From: Pseudomonas promysalinigenes
Lineage (GTDB): Bacteria; Pseudomonadota; Gammaproteobacteria; Pseudomonadales; Pseudomonadaceae
Assembly: GCF_014269025.2 (NCBI RefSeq)
Contig: NZ_CP077094.1
Coordinates: forward strand, 2,666,001-2,730,000
Length of the DNA: 64,000 nucleotides
Direction: 5' to 3'
Shown here: positions 41,461 through 50,811 of the stretch, one piece after another
How positions within the stretch are numbered: position 1 is the stretch's first letter
How the letters are laid out: the number at the start of each line of letters is the position of its first letter
Program-made: the position numbers and the translations under genes
Notes under the pieces: model-generated
Databases searched by the model: none
The model's input: the letters and a program-made list of their open reading frames with translations, nothing else
What the model was told of the DNA's origin: nothing

Positions 41461-42870
41461 ATGTCCCGGGCCTTTTTCAATGAGATGTATGAACCCAACG
41501 GCAATTGCCGCCCGCATTATCAAGAGTTCGCTCGCTGGTTGGCCAACACCCCGCTGGAGCTACTGGAGCAACGTCGACGCGAAGCCGACCTGCTGTTTCA
41601 CCGCGCCGGCATCACCTTCACCCTCTATGGCGACAAAGAAGACACCGAACGCCTGATCCCCTTCGATATCATCCCCCGCAGCATCCGCGCCAGCGAGTGG
41701 CGCACGGTCGAACGCGGCTGCATCCAGCGGGTGCAAGCGCTGAACCTGTTCCTGCAAGACATCTACCACGACCAGCGCATCCTCAAGGAAGGCATCATTG
41801 CGCCTGAGCAAGTGCTGGCCAATGAAGGCTATCAGATCGCCATGCAGGGCCTGGACCTGCACCGCGGGCTGTATGCCCATATCGCCGGCGTCGATCTGGT
41901 GCGCGATGGCGATGGCAGCTACTTCGTGCTGGAAGACAACCTGCGCACGCCCAGCGGCGTCAGCTACATGCTCGAAGACCGCAAGATGATGATGCGTTTG
42001 TTCCCCGAGTTATTCGCCGCTCAACGTATCGCCCCCATCGATCACTACCCCAACCTGCTGCTCGATACACTCAAAAGCGCCAGCCCTCTGGATAACCCAA
42101 CCGCCGTGCTGCTGACCCCAGGACGCTTCAACAGCGCCTACTTCGAGCACGCCTTCCTGGCACGGGAAATGGGCATTGAACTGGTGGAGGGTGCTGACCT
42201 GTTCATCCGTGATGAGCATGTCTACATGCGCACTACCGCAGGCCCTCAGCAGGTGGATGTGATCTACCGACGGCTGGACGACGGTTACCTGGACCCACTG
42301 TCGTTCAACCCCGACTCGATGCTCGGGGTGCCAGGGCTGATCTCGGTGTACCGCGCCGGCAACGTGGTGCTGGCCAATGCGGTGGGCACCGGGGTGGCTG
42401 ATGACAAGTCGATCTACCCCTATGTCGATGAGATGATCCGCTTCTATCTGAGCGAGGAACCGATCCTCAACAACGTGCCGACCTGGCAGTGCCGGCGCCC
42501 TGCCGACCTGTCCCATGTACTTGCGCACCTGCCGGAGTTGGTGGTCAAGGAAACCCAAGGCTCCGGCGGCTACGGCATGTTGGTCGGGCCAGCTTCGACC
42601 AAGGCGCAGATCGAGGACTTCCGTGCCCGCATCAAAGCTCGCCCGCATGCCTACATCGCCCAGCCCACGCTGTGCCTGTCCACCTGCCCGACATTCGTCG
42701 ACAGCGGCATCGCACCGCGCCATATCGACCTGCGCCCGTTCGTGCTGTCGGGCAGCGAAACCCGCTTGGTGCCCGGTGGCCTTACCCGCGTGGCCCTGCA
42801 GGAAGGCTCGCTGGTGGTCAACTCGTCGCAGGGCGGCGGCACCAAGGACACCTGGGTGGTGGAGGACTGA
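41461..42870 (+). CDS. Circularly permuted type 2 ATP-grasp protein (Anbu cluster)
   Basis: 469 residues. VKETQGSGGYGMLVGP near residue 365 is the ATP-grasp glycine-rich loop. The order of motifs, with VLEDNLRTPSGVSYMLEDRK earlier near 160 and PTFVDSGIAPRHIDLRPFVL later, is that of the permuted COG2308 family. Predicted to ligate peptides or amino groups. It starts a four-gene cluster with alpha-E, transglutaminase-like and Anbu genes, known to be conserved together. AAGGAG is the ribosome site and 3 bp separate it from the next gene. Confidence 0.93.
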   Translation: MSRAFFNEMYEPNGNCRPHYQEFARWLANTPLELLEQRRREADLLFHRAGITFTLYGDKEDTERLIPFDIIPRSIRASEWRTVERGCIQRVQALNLFLQDIYHDQRILKEGIIAPEQVLANEGYQIAMQGLDLHRGLYAHIAGVDLVRDGDGSYFVLEDNLRTPSGVSYMLEDRKMMMRLFPELFAAQRIAPIDHYPNLLLDTLKSASPLDNPTAVLLTPGRFNSAYFEHAFLAREMGIELVEGADLFIRDEHVYMRTTAGPQQVDVIYRRLDDGYLDPLSFNPDSMLGVPGLISVYRAGNVVLANAVGTGVADDKSIYPYVDEMIRFYLSEEPILNNVPTWQCRRPADLSHVLAHLPELVVKETQGSGGYGMLVGPASTKAQIEDFRARIKARPHAYIAQPTLCLSTCPTFVDSGIAPRHIDLRPFVLSGSETRLVPGGLTRVALQEGSLVVNSSQGGGTKDTWVVED

Positions 42871-42873
42871 ACC

Positions 42874-43824
42874 ATGCTTTCAAGAACCGCTTCCGACCTC
42901 TACTGGATGTCGCGCTACCTGGAGCGCGCGGAAAACCTCGCGCGTATGCTGGAGGTCAGCTATTCGCTGTCGCTGATGCCCCAGGCCGGGCGCAGTGACG
43001 GCCATGCGGAGCTGGCCATGTCGCTGCTGGCCTCCGGCACGCTGGATGACTACCGCCGCAGGCACGCCGAGCTCGATACCGAACGGATGCTGCACTTCTT
43101 CGCCCTGGATGCGACCAACCCCAGCAGCATCTATTGCTGCCTGCAGGCGGCCCGAACCAACGCCCACGCTGTGCGCGGGCGTATCACCGCCGACATGTGG
43201 GAGAACATCAACGCCACCTGGATCGAAATGCGCAAGATCGCCAGCAATGGCCTGGGCCGCTACGGCATCAGCCAGTTCTGCGACTGGGTCAAGGAACGCT
43301 CGCACCTGTTCCGTGGAGCGACCTCGGGCACCATCATGCGCAACGATGCCTATAGCTTCATCCGCCTGGGCACCTTCCTTGAGCGAGCCGACAACACGCT
43401 GCGCCTGCTCGATGCTCGCTATGAAATGTTCGGCGAAGCCTCCGAAGAGGTCAGTGATGATTCGGCCCGTGGCTACTACCAGTGGAGTGCACTGCTCCGC
43501 GCGCTGACCTCCTATGAAGCCTTCAACGAGCTCTACCGCGCAGCCCCCAGCGCCCGGCCAGTGTCTGAGCTGCTGCTGCTGCGGGTGGACGTACCCCGTT
43601 CCCTGCATGCCTGCATCGATGAGCTGGATCAGATCCTTGGCAGCCTGCCCGGCAGTACCGGGCGCGCGGCACAACGCATGGCTGCCGAGCTCAACGCGCG
43701 CCTGCGTTACACCGCTATCGACGAAGTCCTCGAGGCCGGGCTGCACCCGTGGCTGACCGACTTCCTCGGGCGCATCAACCAACTGGGCCAGGCGGTCCAT
43801 CGCTCCTATCTGGAGGTTGTATGA
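42874..43824 (+). CDS. Alpha-E domain protein (Anbu cluster)
   Basis: 316 residues, almost entirely helical, matching COG2307/DUF403: MLSRTASDLYWMSRYLERAENLARMLE at the start, then SAARTNAHAVRGRIT-like and LGTFLERADNTLRLLDARY repeated E-R-A-x-N helices. The alpha-E proteins associate with the ATP-grasp partner. No catalytic residues are recognised. Its stop overlaps the transglutaminase-like start (ATGA); GGAGG precedes its ATG. Confidence 0.93.
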   Translation: MLSRTASDLYWMSRYLERAENLARMLEVSYSLSLMPQAGRSDGHAELAMSLLASGTLDDYRRRHAELDTERMLHFFALDATNPSSIYCCLQAARTNAHAVRGRITADMWENINATWIEMRKIASNGLGRYGISQFCDWVKERSHLFRGATSGTIMRNDAYSFIRLGTFLERADNTLRLLDARYEMFGEASEEVSDDSARGYYQWSALLRALTSYEAFNELYRAAPSARPVSELLLLRVDVPRSLHACIDELDQILGSLPGSTGRAAQRMAAELNARLRYTAIDEVLEAGLHPWLTDFLGRINQLGQAVHRSYLEVV

Positions 43825-44600
43825 AACTGTCCATTCGCCATGACACCACCTACAGCTACGCAAGCGATGTGTGTAACAGCATCCAGTTCCTGCGCCTGAC
43901 GCCTCGCAGCAGTGGCCGCCAGCGTATTGATCAATGGCAACTGGACCTGCCCTGCAAAGTGCGGGCTCAGGTCGATCCTTATGGCAACATCCTCCATGTG
44001 TTGACCTTGGACAAGCCCCACGGCCACCTGGCCCTGACCGCCAGCGGCCAGGTAGAAATCGACCCGGCGTGCGAGCACGAGGCCGGTGAACATTCACCCC
44101 TGCCGTTCCTGCGCGGCAGCCATCTAACCGAAGCCGACGACACCCTCAAGGCCTTCGCCAGCCGCCACTGCGGTGAACACCGCGACCGAGCCGCGCTGAC
44201 CGCGCTAATGCAGGCCCTGGCCGAGCACATGCCGTATTCCCCAGGTGCTACCTCGGTAGGGACCACAGCCATCGAAGCATTCAAGGGCGCTGCCGGGGTT
44301 TGCCAGGACCACACCCACGCCTTCCTCGCTTGCGCACGCAGCCTGGGCATCCCGGCGCGTTATGTCTCCGGCTACCTGTGCACGGAGGATGAACAACACC
44401 TGGCCAGCCATGCCTGGGCCGAAGCCTGGCTCAACGGCGCCTGGTACAGCTTCGACATCACCAACCGCCTCACCCGGCCTGAACGCCACTTGAAGCTGGC
44501 GGTGGGCCTGGATTACCTCGATGCCTGCCCGGTCAGGGGCGTGCGCCGGGGTGGCGGCGTCGAATCGATGCAAGCCAGCGTCCATGTGCACCGCCAGTAA
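43821..44600 (+). CDS. Transglutaminase-like peptidase (Anbu cluster)
   Basis: 259 residues. An N-terminal strand domain (MKLSIRHDTTYSYASDV) is followed by the transglutaminase core: GAAGVCQDHTHAFLACARSLGIPARYVSGY with the catalytic Cys near residue 160, SHAWAEAWLNGAWYSFDITN with the His and Asp near 200-215. These proteases or peptidases belong to COG1305 and may process the product of the ATP-grasp partner (inference). Confidence 0.94.
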   Translation: MKLSIRHDTTYSYASDVCNSIQFLRLTPRSSGRQRIDQWQLDLPCKVRAQVDPYGNILHVLTLDKPHGHLALTASGQVEIDPACEHEAGEHSPLPFLRGSHLTEADDTLKAFASRHCGEHRDRAALTALMQALAEHMPYSPGATSVGTTAIEAFKGAAGVCQDHTHAFLACARSLGIPARYVSGYLCTEDEQHLASHAWAEAWLNGAWYSFDITNRLTRPERHLKLAVGLDYLDACPVRGVRRGGGVESMQASVHVHRQ

Positions 44601-44642
44601 CTGGCGCAGCCTGCGCTCACAACGATTTCCAAGGAACTGCCC

Positions 44643-45365
44643 ATGACATACTGCGTTGCCATGCACCTGGCGGACGGGCTCGTTTTCATCAGCGACTCGC
44701 GCACCAATGCGGGGATCGACCAGATCTCGACCTTCGCCAAATTGTTCGTTTTCAGCCTGCCCGGCGAGCGTCTGATCGTCCTGCAAACGGCAGGCAATCT
44801 GGCGACCTCGCAGTCGGTGGTGAACCTGCTGCGTCAACGAACCCAGGGGCCTGGCCCCCACCTGCTGAACGTCGACACCCTGTATGACGCCACGGTGCTG
44901 GTGGCCGACACCCTGCGCGAGGTCGTCAGCCGCGACCGCTGCAAGCTGACGGCCGGCATCGACCTGACCAGTTCATTCATCGTCGGCGGGCAAATTGCCG
45001 GCAGCCCAATGGCGATCTACAACGTCTACGCCCAGGGCAATTTCTTCCAGGCAACGACCGACACCCCGTTCCTGCAACTGGGCGAAAGCAAATACGGGCG
45101 GCCCATTCTGGACCGTAACCTCACCTACCAGACGCCGCTTGACGAAGCGCTGCGCTGCGGGCTGATCTCGTTCGACTCTACCATCCGCAGCAATTTGTCG
45201 GTGGGTATGCCATTGGACATGTTGGTGTACCACAAGGACAGCCTCGAAGCCCCCGCCCGTCAGCGTATCACCAGCGACGACGCCTACTACGTGCAGATTC
45301 GCCGGCAATGGAGCGATGGCCTGAAACGGTTGCTGGCAGAGTTGCCTGCCCCTCCCTACAGCTGA
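44643..45365 (+). CDS. Anbu proteasome-like peptidase
   Basis: 240 residues. A beta-type proteasome subunit: MTYCVAMHLADGLVFISDSRTNAGID places Thr2 as the expected nucleophile after Met removal. The downstream ISTFAKLFVF lysine region, GQIAGSPMAIYNVY and ESKYGRPILDRNLTY match Anbu, the ancestral bacterial beta subunit. Anbu forms open ring structures and its in vivo substrates are not known. AAGGAA precedes the ATG. This is the last gene of the cluster, 42 bp after the transglutaminase-like gene. Confidence 0.93.
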   Translation: MTYCVAMHLADGLVFISDSRTNAGIDQISTFAKLFVFSLPGERLIVLQTAGNLATSQSVVNLLRQRTQGPGPHLLNVDTLYDATVLVADTLREVVSRDRCKLTAGIDLTSSFIVGGQIAGSPMAIYNVYAQGNFFQATTDTPFLQLGESKYGRPILDRNLTYQTPLDEALRCGLISFDSTIRSNLSVGMPLDMLVYHKDSLEAPARQRITSDDAYYVQIRRQWSDGLKRLLAELPAPPYS

Positions 45366-45462
45366 GGCCAACTGCGATAGCGCTGCCACCAACCCATCGA
45401 GGATGATGCCCCGCCAGCACGCCGGGGTGGCGCACCGTGTTGACGGCAGCGCTTGTTCGACT

Positions 45463-46488
45463 TTACGTGAGTTCGCTTCGCACTATCGCAGCGCCTGCGC
45501 TCAGCGCATGCAGCTTGCCGCTGGCCACTTGGCGCGGCAGCGGGGCCATGCCGCAGTTGGTACACGGGTAAAGTTTATCGGCGTCCACGAACTGCAGCGT
45601 CTTGCGCAGGGTATTGGCGACCTCTTCTGGTGTTTCGATTGCGTGGTTGGCCACGTCGATGGCACCGACCATCACCTTTTTGCCGCGGATAAGTTCGAGC
45701 AGCTCCATCGGCACATGGGAGTTGTGGCACTCCAGTGAAATGATGTCCAGGCTGGACTCGCGCAGTTTGGGGAAGGCTTGCTCATATTGGCGCCATTGGT
45801 CACCCAAGGTCTTTTTCCAGTCGGTGTTGGCCTTGATGCCATAGCCATAGCAGATATGCACGGCCGTTTCGCATTTCAGGCCTTCAACCGCCCTTTCAAG
45901 GGCGGCCACACCCCAGTCGTTGACCTCATCGAAAAACACATTGAATGCCGGCTCGTCGAACTGAATGATGTCCACCCCTGCGGCCTCCAACTCTCGGGCT
46001 TCCTGATTGAGGATACCGGCGAATTCCCAGGCCAGTTGCTCGCGGCTCTGGTAATGGCTGTCGTAGAGGGTATCGATCATGGTCATCGGGCCCGGCAGTG
46101 CCCATTTGATCGGCTGGGCGGTCAACCGCCTCAAGAACTTGGCATCTTCGACGAACACCGGCTGCTTCCGAGCGACAGCACCTACCACGGTGGGCACGCT
46201 GGCGTCATAGCGATCGCGGATCCTGACCGTCTGACGCTTGGCAAAGTCCACGCCGCTCAGGTGTTCGATGAAGGTGGTCACAAAGTGTTGGCGGGTCTGC
46301 TCGCCGTCACTGACGATATCGATACCGGCATGCTGTTGCGCATGCAGGGCAAGGCACAGCGCATCGCGTTTGCCTTCGGCCAAATGTTCATCCTGCAGCT
46401 TCCAGGGTGACCACAGTGTTTCTGGCTGCGCCAGCCAGGCAGGCTTGGGCAAACTGCCGGCTGTCGAGGTGGGTAACAGTCTGTGCAT
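45463..46488 (-). CDS. mesD: MesD-like folate-independent methionine synthase
   Basis: 341 residues, equal to the C-terminal half of MetE only. Zinc ligands are visible: HICYGYG (H-x-C near residue 210), an SLECHNSH segment and CTNCGMAPL near 315. LPGPMTMIDTL and IDIVSDGEQTRQ are also MetE-like. The N-terminal folate-binding half is missing, which marks the MesA-D families. Pairing with a DUF1852 gene upstream is diagnostic of MesD, which needs MesX. Start ATG 46488 has AAGGAG nine bases upstream. The enzyme makes methionine from homocysteine; the methyl donor is not settled. Confidence 0.88.
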   Translation of the reverse strand: MHRLLPTSTAGSLPKPAWLAQPETLWSPWKLQDEHLAEGKRDALCLALHAQQHAGIDIVSDGEQTRQHFVTTFIEHLSGVDFAKRQTVRIRDRYDASVPTVVGAVARKQPVFVEDAKFLRRLTAQPIKWALPGPMTMIDTLYDSHYQSREQLAWEFAGILNQEARELEAAGVDIIQFDEPAFNVFFDEVNDWGVAALERAVEGLKCETAVHICYGYGIKANTDWKKTLGDQWRQYEQAFPKLRESSLDIISLECHNSHVPMELLELIRGKKVMVGAIDVANHAIETPEEVANTLRKTLQFVDADKLYPCTNCGMAPLPRQVASGKLHALSAGAAIVRSELT

Positions 46489-46513
46489 ATCGGACTCCTT
46501 AAAGGCGGGTGAC

Positions 46514-47500
46514 TCAGCTGATGCATTGAGCGCACCACTGCTCCAGCAGCACGCGGTAAGGCTTGATGAAATGCTCTTCGGCGAACTGGCCTTGCTCGAT
46601 GGCCAACCGGGCTCGCTCCTCACGGTCGTAGACGATGCCGGTCAGTGAGTAATCCTGGTGCTGCAAGCTGGGGCGGTAAGTTGTACCGGCTGCGGCATTC
46701 GCATTGTAAATCTCCGGCCGGTAGATCTTCTGGAAGGACTCCATGGTGCTGATGGTGCCGATCAACTCCAAGTTGCTGAAGTCGCTCAGCAGGTCACCGG
46801 CAAAATAGAACGCCAAGGGCGCCACGCTATTGGGCGGCATGAAGTAACGCACCTTCAGACCCATTTTTTCGAAGTATTCATCCGTCAATGAATATTCATC
46901 CTGGCGGTATTCAACGCCCAGCACAGGGTGCTGATTTTCCGTTCGATGATACGTTCTACTGCTGGAAACGCTCAGGCAAATCACCGGCCGCTTGGCAAAA
47001 TGTTCTCGATAAGCCAACGAACTGACAAATGACTTGAAGAGGGCACCGTGTAATGCCCCGAAGTGCTCGGGCGTGGTGAAGACTGCTTGGTCTTTATTGT
47101 GCGCCTGCAATACGACACTGAAATCGTAATCACGCAGATACGAGGAAAAATTATTGCCGACGATGCCCTCCAAGCGCTGGCCAGTAGCCCGATCATGGAG
47201 GGTGGTTTGCAGCAGTTCAAGCAAGGGCAGCCTTTGGCTTGAATGCTCGGCATCAACATTAATCTCGGCTGAAACGATATCCAGCTCAACGCTGTAGCGA
47301 TCCCCATGGGGATTATCCCAGTGCGCCAGCTCATTGAATCGATTATTGATCATCGTCAACGTATTGCGCAGATTTTCCTGACGGCGCTCGCCCCTGGCCA
47401 AGTTGGCGAAGTTGGTGGTGATCCGCGTGGTTTCAGCCGGGCGATAATGCTCGTTGAAACCGACGCGTTTTATGGAGAAGGTAAAGTTTGGGCGCGTCAT
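46514..47500 (-). CDS. mesX: MesX (DUF1852), partner of MesD
   Basis: 328 residues with no cofactor motif I can name. Identified by the characteristic opening FTFSIKRVGFNEHYRPAETTRITTNFANLARG, by LVHWDNPHGDRYSVELDI-like ELAHWDNPHGDRY and by its position 25 bp upstream of the MesD-like gene in the same orientation. MesX is required for methionine synthesis by MesD in the bacteria tested. Soluble, cytoplasmic. No strong ribosome site is seen ahead of ATG 47500. Confidence 0.87.
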   Translation of the reverse strand: MTRPNFTFSIKRVGFNEHYRPAETTRITTNFANLARGERRQENLRNTLTMINNRFNELAHWDNPHGDRYSVELDIVSAEINVDAEHSSQRLPLLELLQTTLHDRATGQRLEGIVGNNFSSYLRDYDFSVVLQAHNKDQAVFTTPEHFGALHGALFKSFVSSLAYREHFAKRPVICLSVSSSRTYHRTENQHPVLGVEYRQDEYSLTDEYFEKMGLKVRYFMPPNSVAPLAFYFAGDLLSDFSNLELIGTISTMESFQKIYRPEIYNANAAAGTTYRPSLQHQDYSLTGIVYDREERARLAIEQGQFAEEHFIKPYRVLLEQWCAQCIS

Positions 47501-47687
47501 GGGCTGACCGTCTCATTTGCATGTTCAATGATTTCCAATTGCTGGGCATTCTAAGTTGCAGCGCTTAGCCAGTTGAACTGAATTGATTTCACCGGCTCTT
47601 TAGTCAGGCTCATGAAGGCGTGGGCACCGCTGCCGCCGCGCACGGCAGTCGTCTATGCTGAATCTTCTCTGCCAAAGGAATCATTCC

Positions 47688-48821
47688 ATGTCCAAGCTTT
47701 ATCCCAGCGTCGACCCGCAAGGGCTGGTCGAGTACTCGGTCGTTTACACCGACCGATCGCTCAACCATATGTCGCAGGCTTTTCAGGGGGTGATGCAAAA
47801 CATTTCCAGCACCCTGAAGCAGGTCTACAACGCCCAGGCCGTTGCTCTGGTGCCAGGCAGCGGTACATTCGGCATGGAGGCGGTGGCGCGGCAATTTGCC
47901 AGTGGCGCCCGATGCCTGGTAATACGCAACGGCTGGTTCAGTTATCGCTGGAGCCAGATTCTGGAAATGGGCAACATCGCGGCGGCAACTTCGGTGCTCA
48001 AAGCCCGGCCAGTTGATGCTGGACGCCAAGCGGCTTACACCCCTGCTCCCCTGGATGAAGTGCTGGCGGCCATCGAGGCGCACAAACCTCAGATCGTTTT
48101 CGCCCCGCACGTCGAAACCTCCGCCGGGATCATTCTGCCCGATGACTATCTACGGGCAGTGGGCGACGCCGTGCACAAGGTTGGCGGCCTGTTCGTGCTG
48201 GACTGCATCGCCTCGGGCGCACTGTGGGTCGATATGCAGGCCTGCGCAGTGGACCTGCTGATCAGCGCACCGCAAAAGGGCTGGAGCGCTTCCCCTTGCT
48301 GCGCCATGGTGATGCTCAGTGCGCTGGCTGTCGAACGCATCGAACACACCCAAAGCAGCAGCTTTGCCTGCGACTTGAAGAAGTGGCTGCAGATCATGCA
48401 AGCCTACGAACAGGGTGGGCATGCCTACCACGCCACTATGCCCAGCGACGCGCTTGCCCGGTTCAACGATGTGATGAAGGAGATGCAAGCCTACGGCTTC
48501 GAGAAACTGCGCGCCCAGCAGCAGGCACTCGGCGACCGGGTTCGCGCCATGTTGGCCAGCAAAGGCATCAGGAGCGTGGCAGCGCCCGGCTTCCAGGCCC
48601 CTGGTGTGGTGGTGAGTTATACCGATGATGCCGACATCAAAAACGGCAAGAAATTTGCCGATCAAGGCCTGCAGATTGCTGCCGGAGTCCCCTTGCAATG
48701 TGACGAGCCGGCGGACTTCCAGACGTTCCGCATCGGTTTGTTCGGGCTCGAAAAACTGTACAACATCGAGCGCACGGTCAGCATTCTGGAGCAGGCGCTG
48801 AATGAAGTGATGCCCCGTTGA
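47688..48821 (+). CDS. Class V aminotransferase (alanine-glyoxylate type)
   Basis: 377 residues. PLP aminotransferase class V features: VALVPGSGTFGMEAVARQF near 50, VFAPHVETSAGIILPDD near 130, FVLDCIASGALWVDM near 170 and the lysine region LISAPQKGWSASPCCAMV near 195-205 (PQKGW). These match the serine-glyoxylate/alanine-glyoxylate aminotransferase subgroup. AAAGGAA lies nine bases before ATG 47688; a start at 47655 has none. It is divergent from mesX with a 187-bp gap. A link to sulfur metabolism is possible only by position. Confidence 0.87.
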   Translation: MSKLYPSVDPQGLVEYSVVYTDRSLNHMSQAFQGVMQNISSTLKQVYNAQAVALVPGSGTFGMEAVARQFASGARCLVIRNGWFSYRWSQILEMGNIAAATSVLKARPVDAGRQAAYTPAPLDEVLAAIEAHKPQIVFAPHVETSAGIILPDDYLRAVGDAVHKVGGLFVLDCIASGALWVDMQACAVDLLISAPQKGWSASPCCAMVMLSALAVERIEHTQSSSFACDLKKWLQIMQAYEQGGHAYHATMPSDALARFNDVMKEMQAYGFEKLRAQQQALGDRVRAMLASKGIRSVAAPGFQAPGVVVSYTDDADIKNGKKFADQGLQIAAGVPLQCDEPADFQTFRIGLFGLEKLYNIERTVSILEQALNEVMPR

Positions 48822-48937
48822 ACGCTCGCTGGGTCACACGCAATCAACGTATATTCAGCCAGTGATCCAGCCACAGCTGGCCCGAACCTTGGGCGATCAG
48901 CAGCACAAGCAAGCCGGCCCATGTGGGGTGCGTGCCT

Positions 48938-50350
48938 TTAAGTACGCAGAACCTCGGCGCCGGCATTGCCTGGCAGGCGCGCGGTATCCACCAGCGCGAT
49001 ACCAGCGATCAGCGCCACACCCAGCAATGCCCAATGAAAATCGGTGACGCTCATGCTGCCCTCAGCGCCACGCAGCAGCATAGATAGCCTCAACAACAAC
49101 GCCACCACGGCGACACCCAAGGCCATTGCCAGCTGGAAGAACATGCTGAACAAGGTCGATGCTTCGGCCATCAGCGGCTTGGGCACCTCGGCAAAACCTA
49201 CGGCGTTGTAGGCGGTGAACTGCATCGAGCGCGACAGCCCGCCCACGAACAGCACCAGTGCCATCCAATACCACGCCATCCCCTGCTGCAAACTCAGGCA
49301 GGCCAGGATGCTGGCAACGCCGATCACCCCATTGCAAAGCAGCACTCGACGAAAACCATAACGCCGCATCAAGCCGGTAGTGAACGGCTTCATGGCCAAA
49401 TTGCCCGCAAAGATCGCCAGCACCAGCAAGCCTGCATCCACTGGGGAAAGGCCAAGGCCAACCTGGAGCAACAGAGGTATCAGGAACGGCAAGGCACTGA
49501 TCGACAGGCGGAAAAGCGTCCCGCCAATGATACTGGCCCTGAACGTGCCGATCGCCAAAACCGCCATTGGTAACAGTGGCGCTGGATGCCCCAGGCAGTG
49601 GCGCCACGCCAGCCACGTGAGTAGCCCACCCAACGTGACCAGCGCCGCACCGCTAAGCAGGGTGCCGGCCCCCATCGAACCGAGGGTTTCCAGGCCGATC
49701 AGCCATGCCGCACAGGCCGATGCAAGCAGCACGAAGCCACGTAGATCAAACGGCCGTACATCACTGCAACGGCTAGCGGGGATCAGCCACCATGCCGCTG
49801 CCATGGCCAGTACACCGAGCGGAATATTCAGGTAGAAGATCCACGGCCATGACCAATGGGTGACGATCAGCCCGCCGATGGGAGGGCCCAGTACCGGTGC
49901 CACCAGCCCGGGCCAGGTGATCACCGCGAGCATTTTCACCAGGTCTTGTTTTTCGGTGGTACGCAGCACCACCATACGGCCGACAGGCACCATCAACGCA
50001 CCCGCGATACCCTGCAACACGCGCGCAGCGACGAATGTTTCGAGGTTCGGCGCCAAACCGCACAGCCAGGACGCCAGGGTGAACAGGCCAATGGCGCCAG
50101 CAAACACCAGACGCGCACCAAAGCGTTCGGCGACCCAACCACTGAGCGGGATGAACACAGCCACTGCCAGTAGGTAGGCGCTGATGCCAATGTTCAGGTC
50201 GACCGGGTTCTGGGCAAAGTCGCGGGCCATCTGCGGCAACGCCGTGGCGATGATGGTGGCATCGAGGTTCTCCATGAAAAAGGTGACTGCCACCAGCAAT
50301 GCAACACCGATGCCTTGGCGCGAAGCATTCGACGTGGCTGAGTGGCTCAT
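48938..50350 (-). CDS. DHA2-family (EmrB/QacA-type) MFS transporter
   Basis: 470 residues with about 14 hydrophobic segments. The N-terminal FMENLDATIIATALPQMARDF is the DHA2 signature, followed by FIPLSGWVAERFGARLVF and RVLQGIAGALMVPVGRM. It exports drugs or metabolites by proton antiport. It is the last gene of the operon from 54650, 21 bp after the AroQ-like gene. Its start overlaps nothing, but no promoter is needed if read through. The substrate may be an intermediate or analogue of the pathway (inference). Confidence 0.92.
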   Translation of the reverse strand: MSHSATSNASRQGIGVALLVAVTFFMENLDATIIATALPQMARDFAQNPVDLNIGISAYLLAVAVFIPLSGWVAERFGARLVFAGAIGLFTLASWLCGLAPNLETFVAARVLQGIAGALMVPVGRMVVLRTTEKQDLVKMLAVITWPGLVAPVLGPPIGGLIVTHWSWPWIFYLNIPLGVLAMAAAWWLIPASRCSDVRPFDLRGFVLLASACAAWLIGLETLGSMGAGTLLSGAALVTLGGLLTWLAWRHCLGHPAPLLPMAVLAIGTFRASIIGGTLFRLSISALPFLIPLLLQVGLGLSPVDAGLLVLAIFAGNLAMKPFTTGLMRRYGFRRVLLCNGVIGVASILACLSLQQGMAWYWMALVLFVGGLSRSMQFTAYNAVGFAEVPKPLMAEASTLFSMFFQLAMALGVAVVALLLRLSMLLRGAEGSMSVTDFHWALLGVALIAGIALVDTARLPGNAGAEVLRT

Positions 50351-50371
50351 GGCACCGCTCCCTTGGGGCTT

Positions 50372-50809
50372 TCAGTGGATATTGAGCGCTGCACGCAGGG
50401 CCAGTAGGTAGGTCTGCACGCCGAACCCGCATATCTGCCCGCTCACCACCTCGGCAAACACCGAGTGGTGGCGGAAGGGTTCCCGGGCATGGATGTTCGA
50501 CATATGAACCTCCACCACTGGCACTTCGAGGATCGCCAATGCGTCGCGGATACCGTAGCTGTAATGAGTCCAGGCTCCGGCATTGATCAACACTGCATCC
50601 ACTCGATCTTCATAGGCCTGATGGATGCGCTCGCACATGGCTCCTTCATGGTTGGTCTGGAAGCTCTCGACCTGGGCGCCTAGCTCCTGGGCCAATGCCT
50701 GCAGGGCCTGATCGATATCGGCCAGGGTCGCCGTGCCATATTGGCGCGGGTCTCGCTTGCCGAACATGTTGTGGTTGATGCCATGCAGCATCAGAACGTT
50801 GGCGGCCAT
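50372..50809 (-). CDS. aroQ: Type II 3-dehydroquinate dehydratase-like protein (divergent)
   Basis: 145 residues of the flavodoxin-like AroQ fold. Retained: GKRDPRQYGTATL with Arg19 and the catalytic-type Tyr24, Asn76 in LINAGAWTH, His82 and His102 in EVHMSNIHARE. Changed: the GPNLNLLG loop is GINHNMFG, NPGA is NAGA and the usual aromatic Tyr is Trp80. These shifts could mean a relaxed or different substrate. Start ATG 50809 has GGAG. Two bases separate it from the AroE-like stop. A housekeeping aroQ is expected elsewhere. Confidence 0.85.
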   Translation of the reverse strand: MAANVLMLHGINHNMFGKRDPRQYGTATLADIDQALQALAQELGAQVESFQTNHEGAMCERIHQAYEDRVDAVLINAGAWTHYSYGIRDALAILEVPVVEVHMSNIHAREPFRHHSVFAEVVSGQICGFGVQTYLLALRAALNIH

Positions 50810-50811
50810 GG

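Noticed and set aside
42880..44097. 405-codon minus-strand frame across alpha-E and transglutaminase-like genes
   Set aside because: Opposite strand to the Anbu cluster, no start signal, composition of an antisense frame.
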